Of a stretch of DNA of 33,073 nucleotides, positions 8,544 to 17,563 are shown in pieces. Origin of the DNA: Solemya velesiana gill symbiont (GTDB lineage: Bacteria > Pseudomonadota > Gammaproteobacteria > Chromatiales > Chromatiaceae); NCBI RefSeq assembly GCF_002020805.1, contig NZ_MPRJ01000016.1, forward strand, positions 1-33,073, given 5' to 3'. A model generated the notes under the pieces. That model was given only the letters and a program-made list of their open reading frames with translations. It ran no database searches and had not been told where the DNA came from. The stretch's first letter is position 1; each line of letters starts with the position of its first letter. The position numbers and the translations under genes are program-made.

Positions 8544-9881
8544 ATGTCTAAAATTACACCCCAAGAGATCGTCCGCGAACTGGACAAACACATCATCGGC
8601 CAGTCTGCAGCCAAGCGTTCCGTGGCCATTGCTCTGCGCAACCGCTGGCGCCGGGCCCAGGTCGGTGACGACCTGCGCAACGAAATCACTCCCAAGAACA
8701 TTTTGATGATCGGTCCCACCGGCGTGGGCAAGACCGAGATCGCCCGCCGCCTGGCAAAGCTGGCAAACGCGCCCTTCATCAAGATTGAAGCGACAAAATT
8801 CACCGAAGTCGGCTATGTTGGTCGCGATGTTGAGTCGATCATTCGCGATCTTGCCGATTCTGCCATGAAAATGGTGCGCGAGCAGGAGATGGAGAAGGTA
8901 CAGGACATCTCCGCCGATGCAGCAGAAGAGCGGGTGCTCGACGCCCTGCTGCCACGCGCCACCACGCCAAGCTGGGAGACCGACAGTTCGTCTCAACGGG
9001 ACGACTCGACCACCCGTGACAAGTTCCGGATCAAGATCCGCAACGGCGAGATGGACGACAAGGAGATCGAAATCGAAGTCAGCGGCGCCAGTCTCGGCGT
9101 GGAGATCATGGCGCCCCCCGGCATGGAGGAGATGACCAACCAGCTCCAGGGCCTGTTCCAGAACATCGGCAGCGGCCAGAAGCGCAAGCGCAAACTGCGC
9201 ATCAAGGACGCCCTGAAGCTGCTGCAGGACGAAGAGGCGGCCAAGCGCATCAACGACGAGGATCTCAAAATCCGCGCCCAGGTGATGGTTGAGCAGAACG
9301 GCATCGTCTTCCTGGACGAACTGGACAAAGTGGCCAGCCGCTCAGAGTACGGTGGCCCCGACGTCTCCCGCGAGGGTGTGCAGCGGGATCTGCTGCCCCT
9401 GGTGGAAGGCTGCACGGTCTCGACAAAACAGGGCATGATCAAGACAGATCACATCCTGTTCATCGCATCTGGCGCCTTTCACCTGGCCAAGCCCTCGGAT
9501 TTGATTCCCGAGTTGCAGGGCCGTCTGCCGATCCGCGTGGAGCTGGACGCCCTGAGCACCGAGGACTTCACCCGCATCCTCACCGAGCCCGACGCCTCCC
9601 TCACCGACCAGTACAAGGCGCTGATGGATACCGAAGGGGTGAAGCTGGAGTTCACCGAGGACGGCATCCGACGCATTGCCGAGGTTGCCTGGCAGGTGAA
9701 CGAGACCACCGAGAACATCGGTGCCCGCCGCCTGCATACCGTGGTGGAACGGCTGCTGGAGAGCATCTCCTTCACCGCATCGGAAGTGCCCGGCACCACC
9801 GTGACAGTAGACGAGACCTACGTGAACAACAACCTGAATGAACTGGTGGCCGACGAAGACCTGAGCCGCTTCATTCTGTAA
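8544..9881 (+). CDS. hslU: HslU, ATPase and unfoldase of the HslVU protease
   Basis: A 445-residue AAA+ protein of normal length. The Walker A motif GPTGVGKTE lies around residues 57-65, Walker [12 protein letters not shown] around 253-263, and the sensor/arginine region [11 protein letters not shown] around 327-337. The intermediate I-domain lies between about 110 and 240. The C terminus DLSRFIL is the tail that inserts into HslV to activate it. It is cotranscribed with hslV. Confidence 0.97.
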   Translation: MSKITPQEIVRELDKHIIGQSAAKRSVAIALRNRWRRAQVGDDLRNEITPKNILMIGPTGVGKTEIARRLAKLANAPFIKIEATKFTEVGYVGRDVESIIRDLADSAMKMVREQEMEKVQDISADAAEERVLDALLPRATTPSWETDSSSQRDDSTTRDKFRIKIRNGEMDDKEIEIEVSGASLGVEIMAPPGMEEMTNQLQGLFQNIGSGQKRKRKLRIKDALKLLQDEEAAKRINDEDLKIRAQVMVEQNGIVFLDELDKVASRSEYGGPDVSREGVQRDLLPLVEGCTVSTKQGMIKTDHILFIASGAFHLAKPSDLIPELQGRLPIRVELDALSTEDFTRILTEPDASLTDQYKALMDTEGVKLEFTEDGIRRIAEVAWQVNETTENIGARRLHTVVERLLESISFTASEVPGTTVTVDETYVNNNLNELVADEDLSRFIL

Positions 9882-9992
9882 ACAGGCGAATTGCATTTTG
9901 CCCCTGAGCACAGCAACCCCAGGCGATTCATGGCCAATACTTGCAGGGAACTGTGCTAATCTGCGGCGAAATAGATATTTAGGAGTACAAAC

Positions 9993-10358
9993 ATGTCCAA
10001 GCATGTACCCACAGAACTGAACCTGCACCGCCAGTCGCGGGTGCTGGAGATCACCTTCGACGACGGTGCCCACTTCAACCTGCCCTGCGAATACCTGCGG
10101 GTCTTCTCCCCCTCCGCCGAAGTACAGGGCCACGGCCCCGGCCAGGAGGTGCTGCAGGTAGGCAAGGAAGACGCCACCATCGATCAGATCTCACCGGTGG
10201 GCAACTACGCCGTGGCCTTGCACTTCGACGACGGCCACAACACCGGCATCTACTCCTGGGACACCCTCTACAGCCTGGGCGCCAACCAGGAGCAGAACTG
10301 GCAAGACTACCTGGCCCGCCTGGAAGCTGCAGGGCACAAGCGCAAAGAACCGAACTGA
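9993..10358 (+). CDS. Stand-alone DUF971 protein (gamma-butyrobetaine hydroxylase N-terminal-like)
   Basis: A 121-residue protein covering one DUF971 domain: LEITFDDGAHFNLPCEYLRV near the N terminus and NYAVALHFDDGHNTGIYSWD in the middle, ending about 20 residues after the conserved WDTLYSLG. There is no hydroxylase catalytic domain. A good ribosome binding site (AGGAG, 9980-9984) supports ATG 9993. In many gammaproteobacteria the gene sits between hslVU and ubiE, as here; its biochemical role is unsettled. It is separated from hslU by 111 bases and followed by a strong hairpin. Confidence 0.9.
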   Translation: MSKHVPTELNLHRQSRVLEITFDDGAHFNLPCEYLRVFSPSAEVQGHGPGQEVLQVGKEDATIDQISPVGNYAVALHFDDGHNTGIYSWDTLYSLGANQEQNWQDYLARLEAAGHKRKEPN

Positions 10359-10386
10359 TCCGCTTCGCGCGTAACCGTTTCGCCGA

Positions 10387-10425
10387 ATGAAAAGACCGAA
10401 TTCTGTTAGAATTCGGTCTTTTCAT
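10387..10425. terminator. Perfect 18-bp hairpin, probable bidirectional terminator
   Basis: Positions 10387-10404 and 10408-10425 are exact reverse complements with a 3-nt loop (GTT). The stem core is AAAGACCGAATTCT, with A-rich and T-rich flanks in both directions, as in Rho-independent terminators. It separates the DUF971 gene from ubiE. Confidence 0.85.
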
Positions 10426-10496
10426 ATATACCATGTAAAATCTCCGCGAACTTGGCGCACCTTTGCGCCCCGCAGTTTATATAGAGAGTCGATGTC

Positions 10497-11246
10497 ATGA
10501 CGGATGAAAACACCACGCATTTCGGATATAAAAATGTGCGTACAGATGAGAAGCAGGGGCGGGTTAGCCAGGTCTTCGATTCGGTGGCCAGCCGTTACGA
10601 CCTGATGAATGACCTGATGTCCATGGGCATCCACCGCCTGTGGAAACGTTTCGCCGTAGAATTGGCAGGCATCAAGCGCGGCCAGAAGGTGTTGGACCTG
10701 GCCTCGGGCACCGGCGATCTTGCCGCCCGTTTCGCGGGGCTGGTCGGCCCAGACGGCCTGGTGGTGATGACCGACATCAACGCCGCCATGCTCGACGAGG
10801 GTCGCAAGCGCATGGCCGACGAAGGCCTGGTGGGTAACGTGGAGTACACCCAGGTCAACGCCGAGAACATCCCCTTCCCGGACAACAGCTTCGACTGCAT
10901 CACCATCGCCTTCGGCCTGCGCAACGTTACCGACAAGCAGAAGGCACTAAGCGAGATGCACCGGGTGCTCAAGCCCGGCGGCCGGGTATTGGTGCTGGAG
11001 TTCTCCCACCCCAACGGGGAACCCTTGAAACAGATCTACGACATCTACTCCTTCAAGCTGCTGCCCATGATGGGCCGGCTGGTGGCCAACGACGAGGACA
11101 GCTACCGCTACCTCGCGGAGTCCATCCGCATGCACCCCGACCAGGAGACCCTCAAGGGCATGATGGAGCAGGCAGGGCTTGAGCGCTGCGACTACCACAA
11201 CATGACCGGCGGCATCGTCGCCGCGCACCGCGGTTTCAAACTCTGA
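10497..11246 (+). CDS. ubiE: Demethylmenaquinone/2-polyprenyl-6-methoxybenzoquinol methyltransferase
   Basis: A 249-residue class I SAM methyltransferase that does the C-methylation step of ubiquinone (and menaquinone, where made). The N terminus [20 protein letters not shown] is diagnostic for UbiE. SAM motif I is [16 protein letters not shown] (residues about 64-79); later motifs include [20 protein letters not shown] and [15 protein letters not shown], and the C terminus ends [14 protein letters not shown]. It heads the ubiE-ubiJ-ubiB cluster. The small GGCGCA/TGCGCC hairpin in its leader (10454-10469) has no assigned role. Confidence 0.97.
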   Translation: MTDENTTHFGYKNVRTDEKQGRVSQVFDSVASRYDLMNDLMSMGIHRLWKRFAVELAGIKRGQKVLDLASGTGDLAARFAGLVGPDGLVVMTDINAAMLDEGRKRMADEGLVGNVEYTQVNAENIPFPDNSFDCITIAFGLRNVTDKQKALSEMHRVLKPGGRVLVLEFSHPNGEPLKQIYDIYSFKLLPMMGRLVANDEDSYRYLAESIRMHPDQETLKGMMEQAGLERCDYHNMTGGIVAAHRGFKL

Positions 11247-11271
11247 GCCCCCATTGCACCAGGCGCAAAAC

Positions 11272-11904
11272 ATGAGCATCTCCGGACTTGCATACGCCAC
11301 CCTGGAAGAGGCCATCAACCGGTACCTCGCCCTGGATCCTGCAGCCCGGGAAAAGATGGCAGGACTCTACGGCAAGGTCATTGCCTTCGAACTGATGGGC
11401 CTCGGACAGACCCTCTACCTGGTGCCCAGCCCCAACCGCCTCCAGGTCTTGTCGGCATACGAAGGCGAGGCGGACTGCACCCTGCGCGGGACACCCATTG
11501 CCCTTGGCCTCATGGGCGACCCCAAGGGCAGCACCGAGCAGCTGTTCGCCGGTCAGGTGGAGATCAGCGGCGACACGGATCTCGCTCACGCGTTCGGCAA
11601 GATCCTCGCCGCCATGGACATAGACTGGGAGGAGCAGCTCTCCCACTACACCGGCGATATCATCGCCCACGAGATGGGGAACCTGGCCCGCACCACCAGC
11701 CAATGGGGCAAGCGCTCCCTGGAGACCCTGGGCATGGACCTGCAGGAGTACCTGCAGGAGGAGATCCGGCTGCTGCCGGTGAAACCCGAGATAGACCATT
11801 TTCTGAAAAACGTCGACACCCTGCGCAACGACGTGGAGCGCATGGAGGCGCGAATCAACCGCCTGAAGAACAACATCAACAAGAACAAGGGTGAGAGCAA
11901 GTGA
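11272..11904 (+). CDS. ubiJ: Ubiquinone biosynthesis accessory factor UbiJ (SCP2 domain)
   Basis: About 210 residues. An N-terminal SCP2/sterol-carrier-like domain (about residues 15-110, with [13 protein letters not shown] and [12 protein letters not shown]) is followed by a helical, charged C terminus with a coiled coil ([20 protein letters not shown]). UbiJ is a non-catalytic scaffold that binds ubiquinone intermediates in the soluble Ubi complex. ATG 11272 is chosen because the SCP2 homology starts just after it; an upstream TTG at 11254 would add six residues. The stop codon overlaps the ubiB start (GTGA). Confidence 0.93.
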   Translation: MSISGLAYATLEEAINRYLALDPAAREKMAGLYGKVIAFELMGLGQTLYLVPSPNRLQVLSAYEGEADCTLRGTPIALGLMGDPKGSTEQLFAGQVEISGDTDLAHAFGKILAAMDIDWEEQLSHYTGDIIAHEMGNLARTTSQWGKRSLETLGMDLQEYLQEEIRLLPVKPEIDHFLKNVDTLRNDVERMEARINRLKNNINKNKGESK

Positions 11905-13559
11905 TAAGGCCCTCCGAAGCACTGCGCCTTCTGCACATCAACTGGGTACTTCTGCGGCATGGCCTGGACGAGGTGATCCTCGCTACCCACCTGTTCCGAC
12001 CGGTGCGTTTCCTGCTCTACCTCTCCCCCTTCTACTGGCTGCGCCGGGAGAAGCTGCCTGCCTACCCGGTACGCATGCGCCAGGCCCTGGAGGACCTGGG
12101 CCCGATCTTCGTGAAATTCGGACAGATCCTCTCCACCCGGCGCGACCTGCTGCCCGACGACATCGCCGACGAACTGGCCAAGCTCCAGGACGCCGTCCCC
12201 CCTTTCTCCGGTTCCCAGGCCCGCACCCTGATCGAAAAGGCCTTCGGCCACTCCATCGAAGAGGTGCTGGACGACTTCGACGAGACCCCCATGGCCTCGG
12301 CCTCCATCGCCCAGGTACATGCCGCCACGCTCAAGGACGGCAAGAAAGTGGTGGTGAAAGTGCTGCGCCCGGATATCGAGCGGATTATCCGCCGCGACGT
12401 CGGGTTGCTCTACATCATTGCCCGACTGGCCGACCGCTACTGGAAGGACGGCAAGCGCCTGCGGCCCGTCGAGGTGGTACAGGACTACGAGAAGACCATC
12501 CTGGACGAGCTGGACCTGCAGCGCGAAGCAGCCAACGCCGCCCAGCTGCGCCGCAACTGGGAGGGCAGCGACATCCTGTTCGTGCCCGAGGTCTACTGGG
12601 ACCTGACCCGCAAGAACGTGCTGGTGCTGGAGCGCATTCACGGTACACCGGTAAGCAACGTGGAGACCCTCAAGACCCAGGGCATCAGCATGAAGCAGCT
12701 GGGTGAACAGGGTGTTGAGATCTTCTTCACCCAGGTGTTCCGGGACAACTTCTTTCACGCCGACATGCACCCCGGCAACATCTTCGTGGAGCCCAGCGGC
12801 CGCTATATCGTGGTGGACTTCGGCATCGTCGGCTCCCTGACCACCGAGGACCAGCGCTACCTGGCGGAGAACCTGCTTGCCTTCTTCAATCGCGACTACC
12901 ACCGGGTGGCGGAGCTGCACGTGGAGTCTGAATGGGTGCCCCGGGATACTCGGGTGGACGAGTTCGAATCGGCCATCCGTTCCGTGTGCGAGCCGATCTT
13001 CAACAAGCCCCTGAGCGAGATCTCCTTCGGCCATTTCCTGCTCAACCTGTTCCAGACCGCGCGCCGTTTCAACATGGAAGTGCAGCCCCAGCTGGTGCTG
13101 CTGCAAAAGACCCTACTCTACATCGAGGGACTTGGCCGCCAGCTCTACCCCGAACTCGATCTCTGGACCACCGCCAAGCCGTTCATGGAGCGCTGGATGC
13201 AGGAACAGGTCGGACCCAAGGCGTTCACCCGCAAGCTGCGCAGAAATCTGCCCCAGATGACCGAGCACGCCGCGGACATGCCCCTGCTGGCACACAAGGT
13301 GCTGCGGGACGCTGCGGAAGGCCGCCTGGAACTGAAGTGGAAATCCGAGGAGCTTAAGCAGATGCACGAGACCCTGAAGGAGAACCACCACAACACCGTC
13401 GCCAGCATCACCGGCGCAGCCATGCTGGTCTCCGGCGCTATGCTGCTCACCCTGGGACCCAGCATTATGCTGCCCGCAACGGTGATCGTAACCTCCGGCA
13501 TCGGCCTGAGTGTTGCTGGCGCCGCGATCCTGCTCTCTACCTGGATGCGTAGCCTGTAG
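11901..13559 (+). CDS. ubiB: Ubiquinone biosynthesis atypical kinase/ATPase UbiB
   Basis: A 552-residue ABC1/ADCK-family protein needed for ubiquinone synthesis. The family's KxGQ motif is KFGQ at residues 72-75, the Ala-rich loop is [10 protein letters not shown] at 131-140, and the conserved lysine is in VVKVLRP (K153). The catalytic-loop-like HADMHPGN is at 286-293 and DFG at 306-308. Two hydrophobic segments close the protein (about 505-550), anchoring it in the inner membrane. It starts at GTG 11901, overlapping the ubiJ stop by 4 bases. A REP-like hairpin begins across the stop codon. Confidence 0.97.
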   Translation: MIRPSEALRLLHINWVLLRHGLDEVILATHLFRPVRFLLYLSPFYWLRREKLPAYPVRMRQALEDLGPIFVKFGQILSTRRDLLPDDIADELAKLQDAVPPFSGSQARTLIEKAFGHSIEEVLDDFDETPMASASIAQVHAATLKDGKKVVVKVLRPDIERIIRRDVGLLYIIARLADRYWKDGKRLRPVEVVQDYEKTILDELDLQREAANAAQLRRNWEGSDILFVPEVYWDLTRKNVLVLERIHGTPVSNVETLKTQGISMKQLGEQGVEIFFTQVFRDNFFHADMHPGNIFVEPSGRYIVVDFGIVGSLTTEDQRYLAENLLAFFNRDYHRVAELHVESEWVPRDTRVDEFESAIRSVCEPIFNKPLSEISFGHFLLNLFQTARRFNMEVQPQLVLLQKTLLYIEGLGRQLYPELDLWTTAKPFMERWMQEQVGPKAFTRKLRRNLPQMTEHAADMPLLAHKVLRDAAEGRLELKWKSEELKQMHETLKENHHNTVASITGAAMLVSGAMLLTLGPSIMLPATVIVTSGIGLSVAGAAILLSTWMRSL

Positions 13560-13580
13560 GAGCCCAGTCCTCTGGGCGAT
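13555..13580 (+). repeat. REP-like hairpin unit overlapping the ubiB stop
   Basis: A 26-nt unit starting TGTAGGAGC and ending GGGCGAT, with stem GCCCAG/CTGGGC and loop TCCT. It shares 23 of 26 positions with a unit at 18513-18538. Units of the type GTAGGAGC...GCGAT are a common REP class in gammaproteobacteria. Confidence 0.75.
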
Positions 13581-13719
13581 CCGTTCAACCACCAAATTAT
13601 CGCCATGAGGACACGGCTCCGATAATCATTTTCCCTTCTCCGCCAACCAACATACCCCGTACAGGTTTTAATCCAGCAGATTGTCAGCTAACCTCTGAAA
13701 AATAATCAGGAGGAGCGGT

Positions 13720-13980
13720 ATGCCGGCTAAACACTTCCAAAAGGTTGAAGACCTGGGCAACATCATGGTGGACGGTTTCCATCTGATGGGGCTTTTCGTC
13801 ATCGGCGCGGCCATCATCTGGGCTTCCTGGGCAGAAGTGTTCCGCATAATCGCCGAGGGTCACCCCGGCATCAAGGACATCCTGCTACTCTTCATCTACC
13901 TCGAACTTGGCGCCATGGTCGGCATCTATTTCAAGACCAAGCGCCTGCGCCATGCTTGCTGGCTCCGCCATTGCCGCTGA
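13720..13980 (+). pseudogene. PsiE-family membrane protein, 3' truncated by a deletion
   Basis: The ATG follows a strong AGGAGGAG ribosome binding site. The first 75 residues (VEDLGNIMVDGFHLMGLFVI, then LLLFIYLELGAMVGIYFKTKRL) are the start of a phosphate-starvation-inducible PsiE-type protein with two membrane segments. After KRL, near 13946-13955, the homology stops, and the DNA becomes the signal-peptide region of an ABC substrate-binding protein in another frame; the reading frame then ends as RHACWLRHCR. About half of the expected protein (two more membrane segments) is missing. Confidence 0.7.
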
Positions 13981-15078
13981 ACCGGTCAAGGTCGGCATGG
14001 TCACCACCCTTTCGACCAAGGCAGGCTACCTGGGAGAGGATATCCGTGACGGCTTCAAGCTGGCCATGGATCAGAACGGCGGCAATCTCGGCGGCGTGGC
14101 CGTGGAACTGATGGTTGACGATGACGGCCGCAAGCCTGGCAAGGGCAAGCAGATTGCCGACCGCCACATCAAGAAAGATGGCGTGAAGATCATGACCGGC
14201 ATCGTCTTCTCCAACGTCGCCATGGCGGTGGTGCCCAAGGTCGTGCGTGACGACGTGGTCTATGTCAGCCCCAACGCCGGACCCTCCGCCCTGGCCGGCA
14301 AGGGCTGCCACGAGAACTACTTCAATGTTGCCTGGCAGAACGACAACCTGCATGAAGCGGCAGGTCAGTATGTCAACGATGCAGGATTCAAGAACGTCTA
14401 CATACTGGCGCCCAATTACCCCGCCGGCAAGGACGCCCTGGCCGGCTTCAAACGTTTCTACAAGGGCAACATCGCCGGCGAGGTCTACACCAAGCTGGGC
14501 CAGTCCGACTACGCGGCCGAACTGGCCAACCTGCGTGCTGCCAAACCCGATGCGGTTTTCTTCTTCCTGCCAGGCGGAATGGGCATCAACTTCATCAAGC
14601 AGTACGCCCAGGCCGGCCTGAACCAGAGCACCCCCTGTTCGGCCCCGCATTCTCTTTCGATGAGCGACTGCTCGGTGCAGTGGGCAATGCCGCGGTTGGC
14701 GTAATCAACGGCTCCCAGTGGACCCATGATCTGGATAACGACGCCAACCAGCAATTTGTTGCAGCATTCCGTAAAGCCTACGGCCGCACCCCCACCCTTT
14801 ATGCCAGCCAGGGTTACGATGCGGCAAGGCTGATCGGCAGTGCATTGAAATCGGTGAACGGTAATCTCTCGGATCTCTCTGCCTTCAAAGCGGCGCTGCG
14901 CAAGGCGGATTTCGCCTCTGTCCGTGGCGACTTCAAGTTCGGCAACAACCAGCACCCGGTGCAGGATATCTATGTACGCGAAGTGGTAAAGACCGCCGAC
15001 GGCAAGACCACCAACAAGACCCTGAAGAAGGTGTTCACCGGTCACACCGACGCCTACGCGGCCGAGTGCAAGCTCTGA
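13947..15078 (+). pseudogene. Branched-chain amino-acid-type ABC substrate-binding protein, truncated and frameshifted
   Basis: A periplasmic-binding protein of the LivK-like type (Peripla_BP_6). The open frame starts inside a signal peptide (AMLAGSAIAAEPVKVGMVTT), so the true start codon was lost in the deletion that also cut psiE. Homology runs in one frame to AQAGLNQSTP. At the C-run 14631-14635 the frame shifts by one base and resumes as LFGPAFSFDERLLGAVGNAA, ending EC-KL at 15078. One extra C in the run would restore the frame. The only available start, ATG 13907, is within the psiE part in another frame and would give an out-of-context N terminus. It heads a decayed liv-type operon; the ligand is not known. 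Confidence 0.8.
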
Positions 15079-15090
15079 TCTAAGCGATAA

Positions 15091-15110
15091 CGGGGCGCCT
15101 TCGCGCCCCG
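15091..15110 (+). terminator. GC hairpin between the substrate-binding and permease genes
   Basis: CGGGGCGC-CTTC-GCGCCCCG forms an 8-bp perfect stem with a tetraloop 12 bases after the substrate-binding gene, with only a weak T tract. Such hairpins often stabilise the 5' mRNA or attenuate transcription after the abundant binding-protein gene in ABC operons. Confidence 0.6.
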
Positions 15111-15131
15111 TGTTTCAACACTACATCATCC

Positions 15132-15862
15132 ATGCTGCTTTTCATCGAACAGTTACTCAACGGGCTCCAGCTCGGGGTGATGCTGTTCCTCATGTCAGCC
15201 GGACTGACCCTGGTGTTCGGCATCATGCGGGTGCTGGCCACTTTCGGCCTGATCCTCTTCTTCAACGAGCTGACCTGCATCATCTGAGGCCGCCAGCCCC
15301 TGTTCATGGATGTACCCCCATGGCTCTCCGGGACCGTTGAACTGATCCCCAGCGCTCCCTATCCCAGCTACCGACTGGCCATCATTGCGGTGGGTATCCT
15401 GGTTGCGCTGTTCCTCTACCTGCTTTTCACACGCACCCGGCTGGGCATGCAGATCCGTGCCGGGGCCAGCAACCGCGAGATGATGTCGGCCCTCGGCGTG
15501 AACATCAAGCTGCTCTACACCCTGGTGTTCGGTCTCGGTGCCCTGCTCGCCGGGCTGGCCGGCGTCATGGCCGGGCCGATCCTCGCCGTTGAGTCGAGCA
15601 TGGGCGAGAGCATCCTGATCCTCACTTTCGTGGTGATTGTGATTGGCGGCATCTGGTCCATACGCGGCGCGCTGATTGCCGCCCTCATGGTGGGCATGGT
15701 GGATACCCTGGCCGGGTGATGCTGCCTGACCTGTTGCGGCTCTTTCTGCCCGCCGCCACCGCGGACGGCGCCGGCGCCTCTCTCGCGTCCATGTCGGTCT
15801 ACATCCTGATGGCGGCGATCCTGGTCTGGCGACCCCGCGGCCTGTTTCCCACCCAGGGCTGA
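15132..15862 (+). pseudogene. livH: LivH-type ABC permease, with deletion, nonsense codon and frameshift
   Basis: The start MLLFIEQLLNGLQLGVMLFL and the block SAGLTLVFGIM are typical LivH. The next residues, RVLATFGLILFFNEL, belong about 85-90 residues further on, so an in-frame internal deletion is inferred near 15228. At 15285-15287 a TGA stands where the family has tryptophan (II-W-G). The frame then stays open (RAGASNREMMSALGVNIKLL and so on) to VDTLAG-stop at 15718, where loss of one G (CTGGCC for CTGGGCC) shifts the frame. The remaining C terminus, MLPDLLRLFLPAATADGAGA to RPRGLFPTQG, ends at 15862. Three independent lesions make this a clear pseudogene. Confidence 0.88.
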
Positions 15863-15865
15863 TCC

Positions 15866-16324
15866 ATGAACGGGCTACTCTCGAGAACCACACTGACCCT
15901 CGGCGCCGGCCTGCTGGTATTCCTGCTGCTGCCGCCGGTCATGGAAGCCAGTGGCAACAGCTACCTGGTCTCAGTGTTCAGCCGCATCCTGATCTATGCC
16001 CTGGCCGCGGTCAGCCTCGATCTCATTCTTGGCTACGGCGGCATGGTCAGCCTGGGGCATGCCGCCTATTTCGGTGTCGGCGCCTACGTGGTGGGCATAC
16101 TCACCTTCCACCAGCAGGAGGGGAGCCAGTTGATGCAGTGGCCCCTTGAGTTGGCCGGCAGTGACAACGCCCTGATCATCTGGCCGCTTGCGGTCCTGCT
16201 CTCTGCCCTCGCCGCCGCCCTGTTCGGCGCCCTGAGCCTGAGAACCAGCGGCATGCACTTCATCATGATCACCCTCGCCTTTGCCCAGATGCTCTACTAC
16301 CTGTTCGTCTCACTGGAAGCCTCG
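15866..16324 (+). pseudogene. livM: LivM-type ABC permease, N-terminal half only
   Basis: Starting at ATG 15866, about 152 codons match LivM: membrane segments from GAGLLVFLLLPPVMEAS onward, the family block LDLILGYGGMVSLGHAAYFG, and LRTSGMHFIMITLAFAQMLY. Homology ends at LFVSLEA near 16322, where the DNA joins the middle of a livF-like ATPase gene in a different frame. The remaining half of livM, the livG gene expected next and the first half of livF are gone, roughly 1.6-1.7 kb by usual gene lengths. The frame runs on nonsensically to 16651. Confidence 0.85.
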
Positions 16325-16685
16325 AGCGGGTACTCTTCATCTTCCCCAAGCTGGCCGACCGCATGGGGCACTATGGCAACCAGCTCTCCGGCGGTGAACA
16401 GCAGATGCTGGCCATCGCCCGGCAATGATGACCAACCCCAAGGTGCTGATCCTGGACGAGGCCACCGAGGGGCTGGCCCCGCTGGTGAGGGAGGAGATCT
16501 GGCAGGGACTGGAGATTCTGAAGCAGCGAGGCGAGTCCATCCTGGTCATCGACAAGAACCTGGATGCCCTGCTCAGAATCGCCGACCGGCATCACATCAT
16601 GGAGAAGGGCCAGGTGGTCTGGCGTGGAGACTCCCCCGAACTGGCCGGTGACGAGTCTTTGGAAAGTCGATACCTCGGCGTCTGA
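16322..16685 (+). pseudogene. livF: LivF-type ABC ATPase, C-terminal half with a frameshift
   Basis: The fragment starts LERVLFIFPKLADRMGHYGN, followed by the ABC signature LSGGEQQ and MLAIAR. A one-base loss near 16420-16424 shifts the frame, which then continues MTNPKVLILDEATEGLAPLV (Walker B) and SILVIDKNLDALLRIADRHH (switch histidine region) to YLGV-stop at 16685. The Walker A half is missing, so no working ATPase can be made. The downstream piece alone could be translated from ATG 16425 (86 codons) but lacks ATP binding. Confidence 0.88.
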
Positions 16686-16699
16686 ACCGGTCCTTCGAT

Positions 16700-17563
16700 A
16701 TGGGCATTGTCTACCACGACTTCACCCCGGAACAGCTGCAGACCCAGCACAGTGCTCGCGCCGCCGTGCCCGAGCACCCCCAGATCTTCCAGCGTTGGCA
16801 GGCCTGGAGTGAACAATACCGGAAACAGGCTCGCTGCCTGCTCGATATCCCCTATGGCAGTTCGGAGCGTGAAAGGCTCGACCTGTTTCTACCAGAAGAG
16901 GAGAACGCCCCTGTACAGCTTTTTATCCACGGCGGCTACTGGCAGGCCATGAACAAAAGCTTTTTCAGTTTCCTGGCACGGGAACTGGTCAGCAAAGGTG
17001 TGGCGGTAGCTGTAATCAACTACGACCTCTGTCCTTCGGTCACCCTGGATACGATTGTGGAACAGGCACACCGGGCAACAGTCTGGATCTGAAAAAACGG
17101 CAATGAGCACGGCCTGGACAGTGAGCGGCTGCATCTTTGCGGACACTCGGCCGGAGGACACCTCACCGCCATGCTGATGGCGACACACTGGAATGAATTC
17201 GCCGCCTCCATTCCCAGCGACCTGGTTAAATCCGGCCTTTCCATCAGCGGCCTGTTCGAACTGGAACCCCTGGTCCACACCGCCATCAACGGCCCACTGG
17301 GTTTGGACCTGGAGTCTGCCCGAAGCAACAGTCCGCTTTTGATGGATCCGGCTACGATGGCCCCCCTGGTGCTGGCTGTCGGTGGGAACGAGAGTGAAGA
17401 GTTTCATCGCCAATCCCGGGAGCTTATGGAAGCCTGGGGCAGGAAAGGTGTACAAACATCCCTGCTCGAACTGTCGGGACTGAACCACTTCACCATGGTG
17501 GAACAGCTTGCTGATCCGGAAAGCCTGCTGTTTCAACAGGCCATGAAGCTGGTCTCAGGATGA
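16700..17563 (+). pseudogene. Alpha/beta hydrolase (kynurenine formamidase-like), in-frame TGA
   Basis: A 287-codon frame interrupted once, at codon 131 (TGA 17090-17092). Both sides are homologous to one family: the oxyanion motif HGGYW at residues 77-81 and the nucleophile elbow GHSAGGH at 148-154 (Ser150), with a late histidine in LSGLNHFTMVE. HGGYW with GHSAGG is typical of arylformamidase-like hydrolases. The interrupted context is ATVWI-stop-KNGNEHGL, where the family often has an aromatic residue, so TGG to TGA is the simplest change. The 3' end overlaps the convergent transporter gene by 9 bases. A truncated 130-residue product would lack the nucleophile. Confidence 0.78.

Noticed and set aside
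10387-10425. Perfect 18-bp palindrome as a phage attachment site or regulator operator
   Set aside because: Its short loop, flanking A/T tracts and position between two separate transcription units fit a terminator better.
11646-13106. Long minus-strand open frame (486 codons) opposite ubiJ and ubiB
   Set aside because: It lies antisense to well-conserved ubiJ and ubiB, its composition is rich in His, Val, Gln and Leu as expected of a mirror frame, and it has no recognisable domain.
16425-16685. livF 3' part as a separate small intact gene
   Set aside because: It starts inside the ABC ATPase after the signature motif and lacks Walker A, and the upstream frame continues the same protein with one base missing.
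15285-17092. UGA read as tryptophan (alternative genetic code)
   Set aside because: Intact core genes here, such as ubiE, ubiJ, gpmI and envC, end in TGA at the expected length, and neighbouring genes carry deletions and frameshifts, so ordinary nonsense mutation is the simpler reading.
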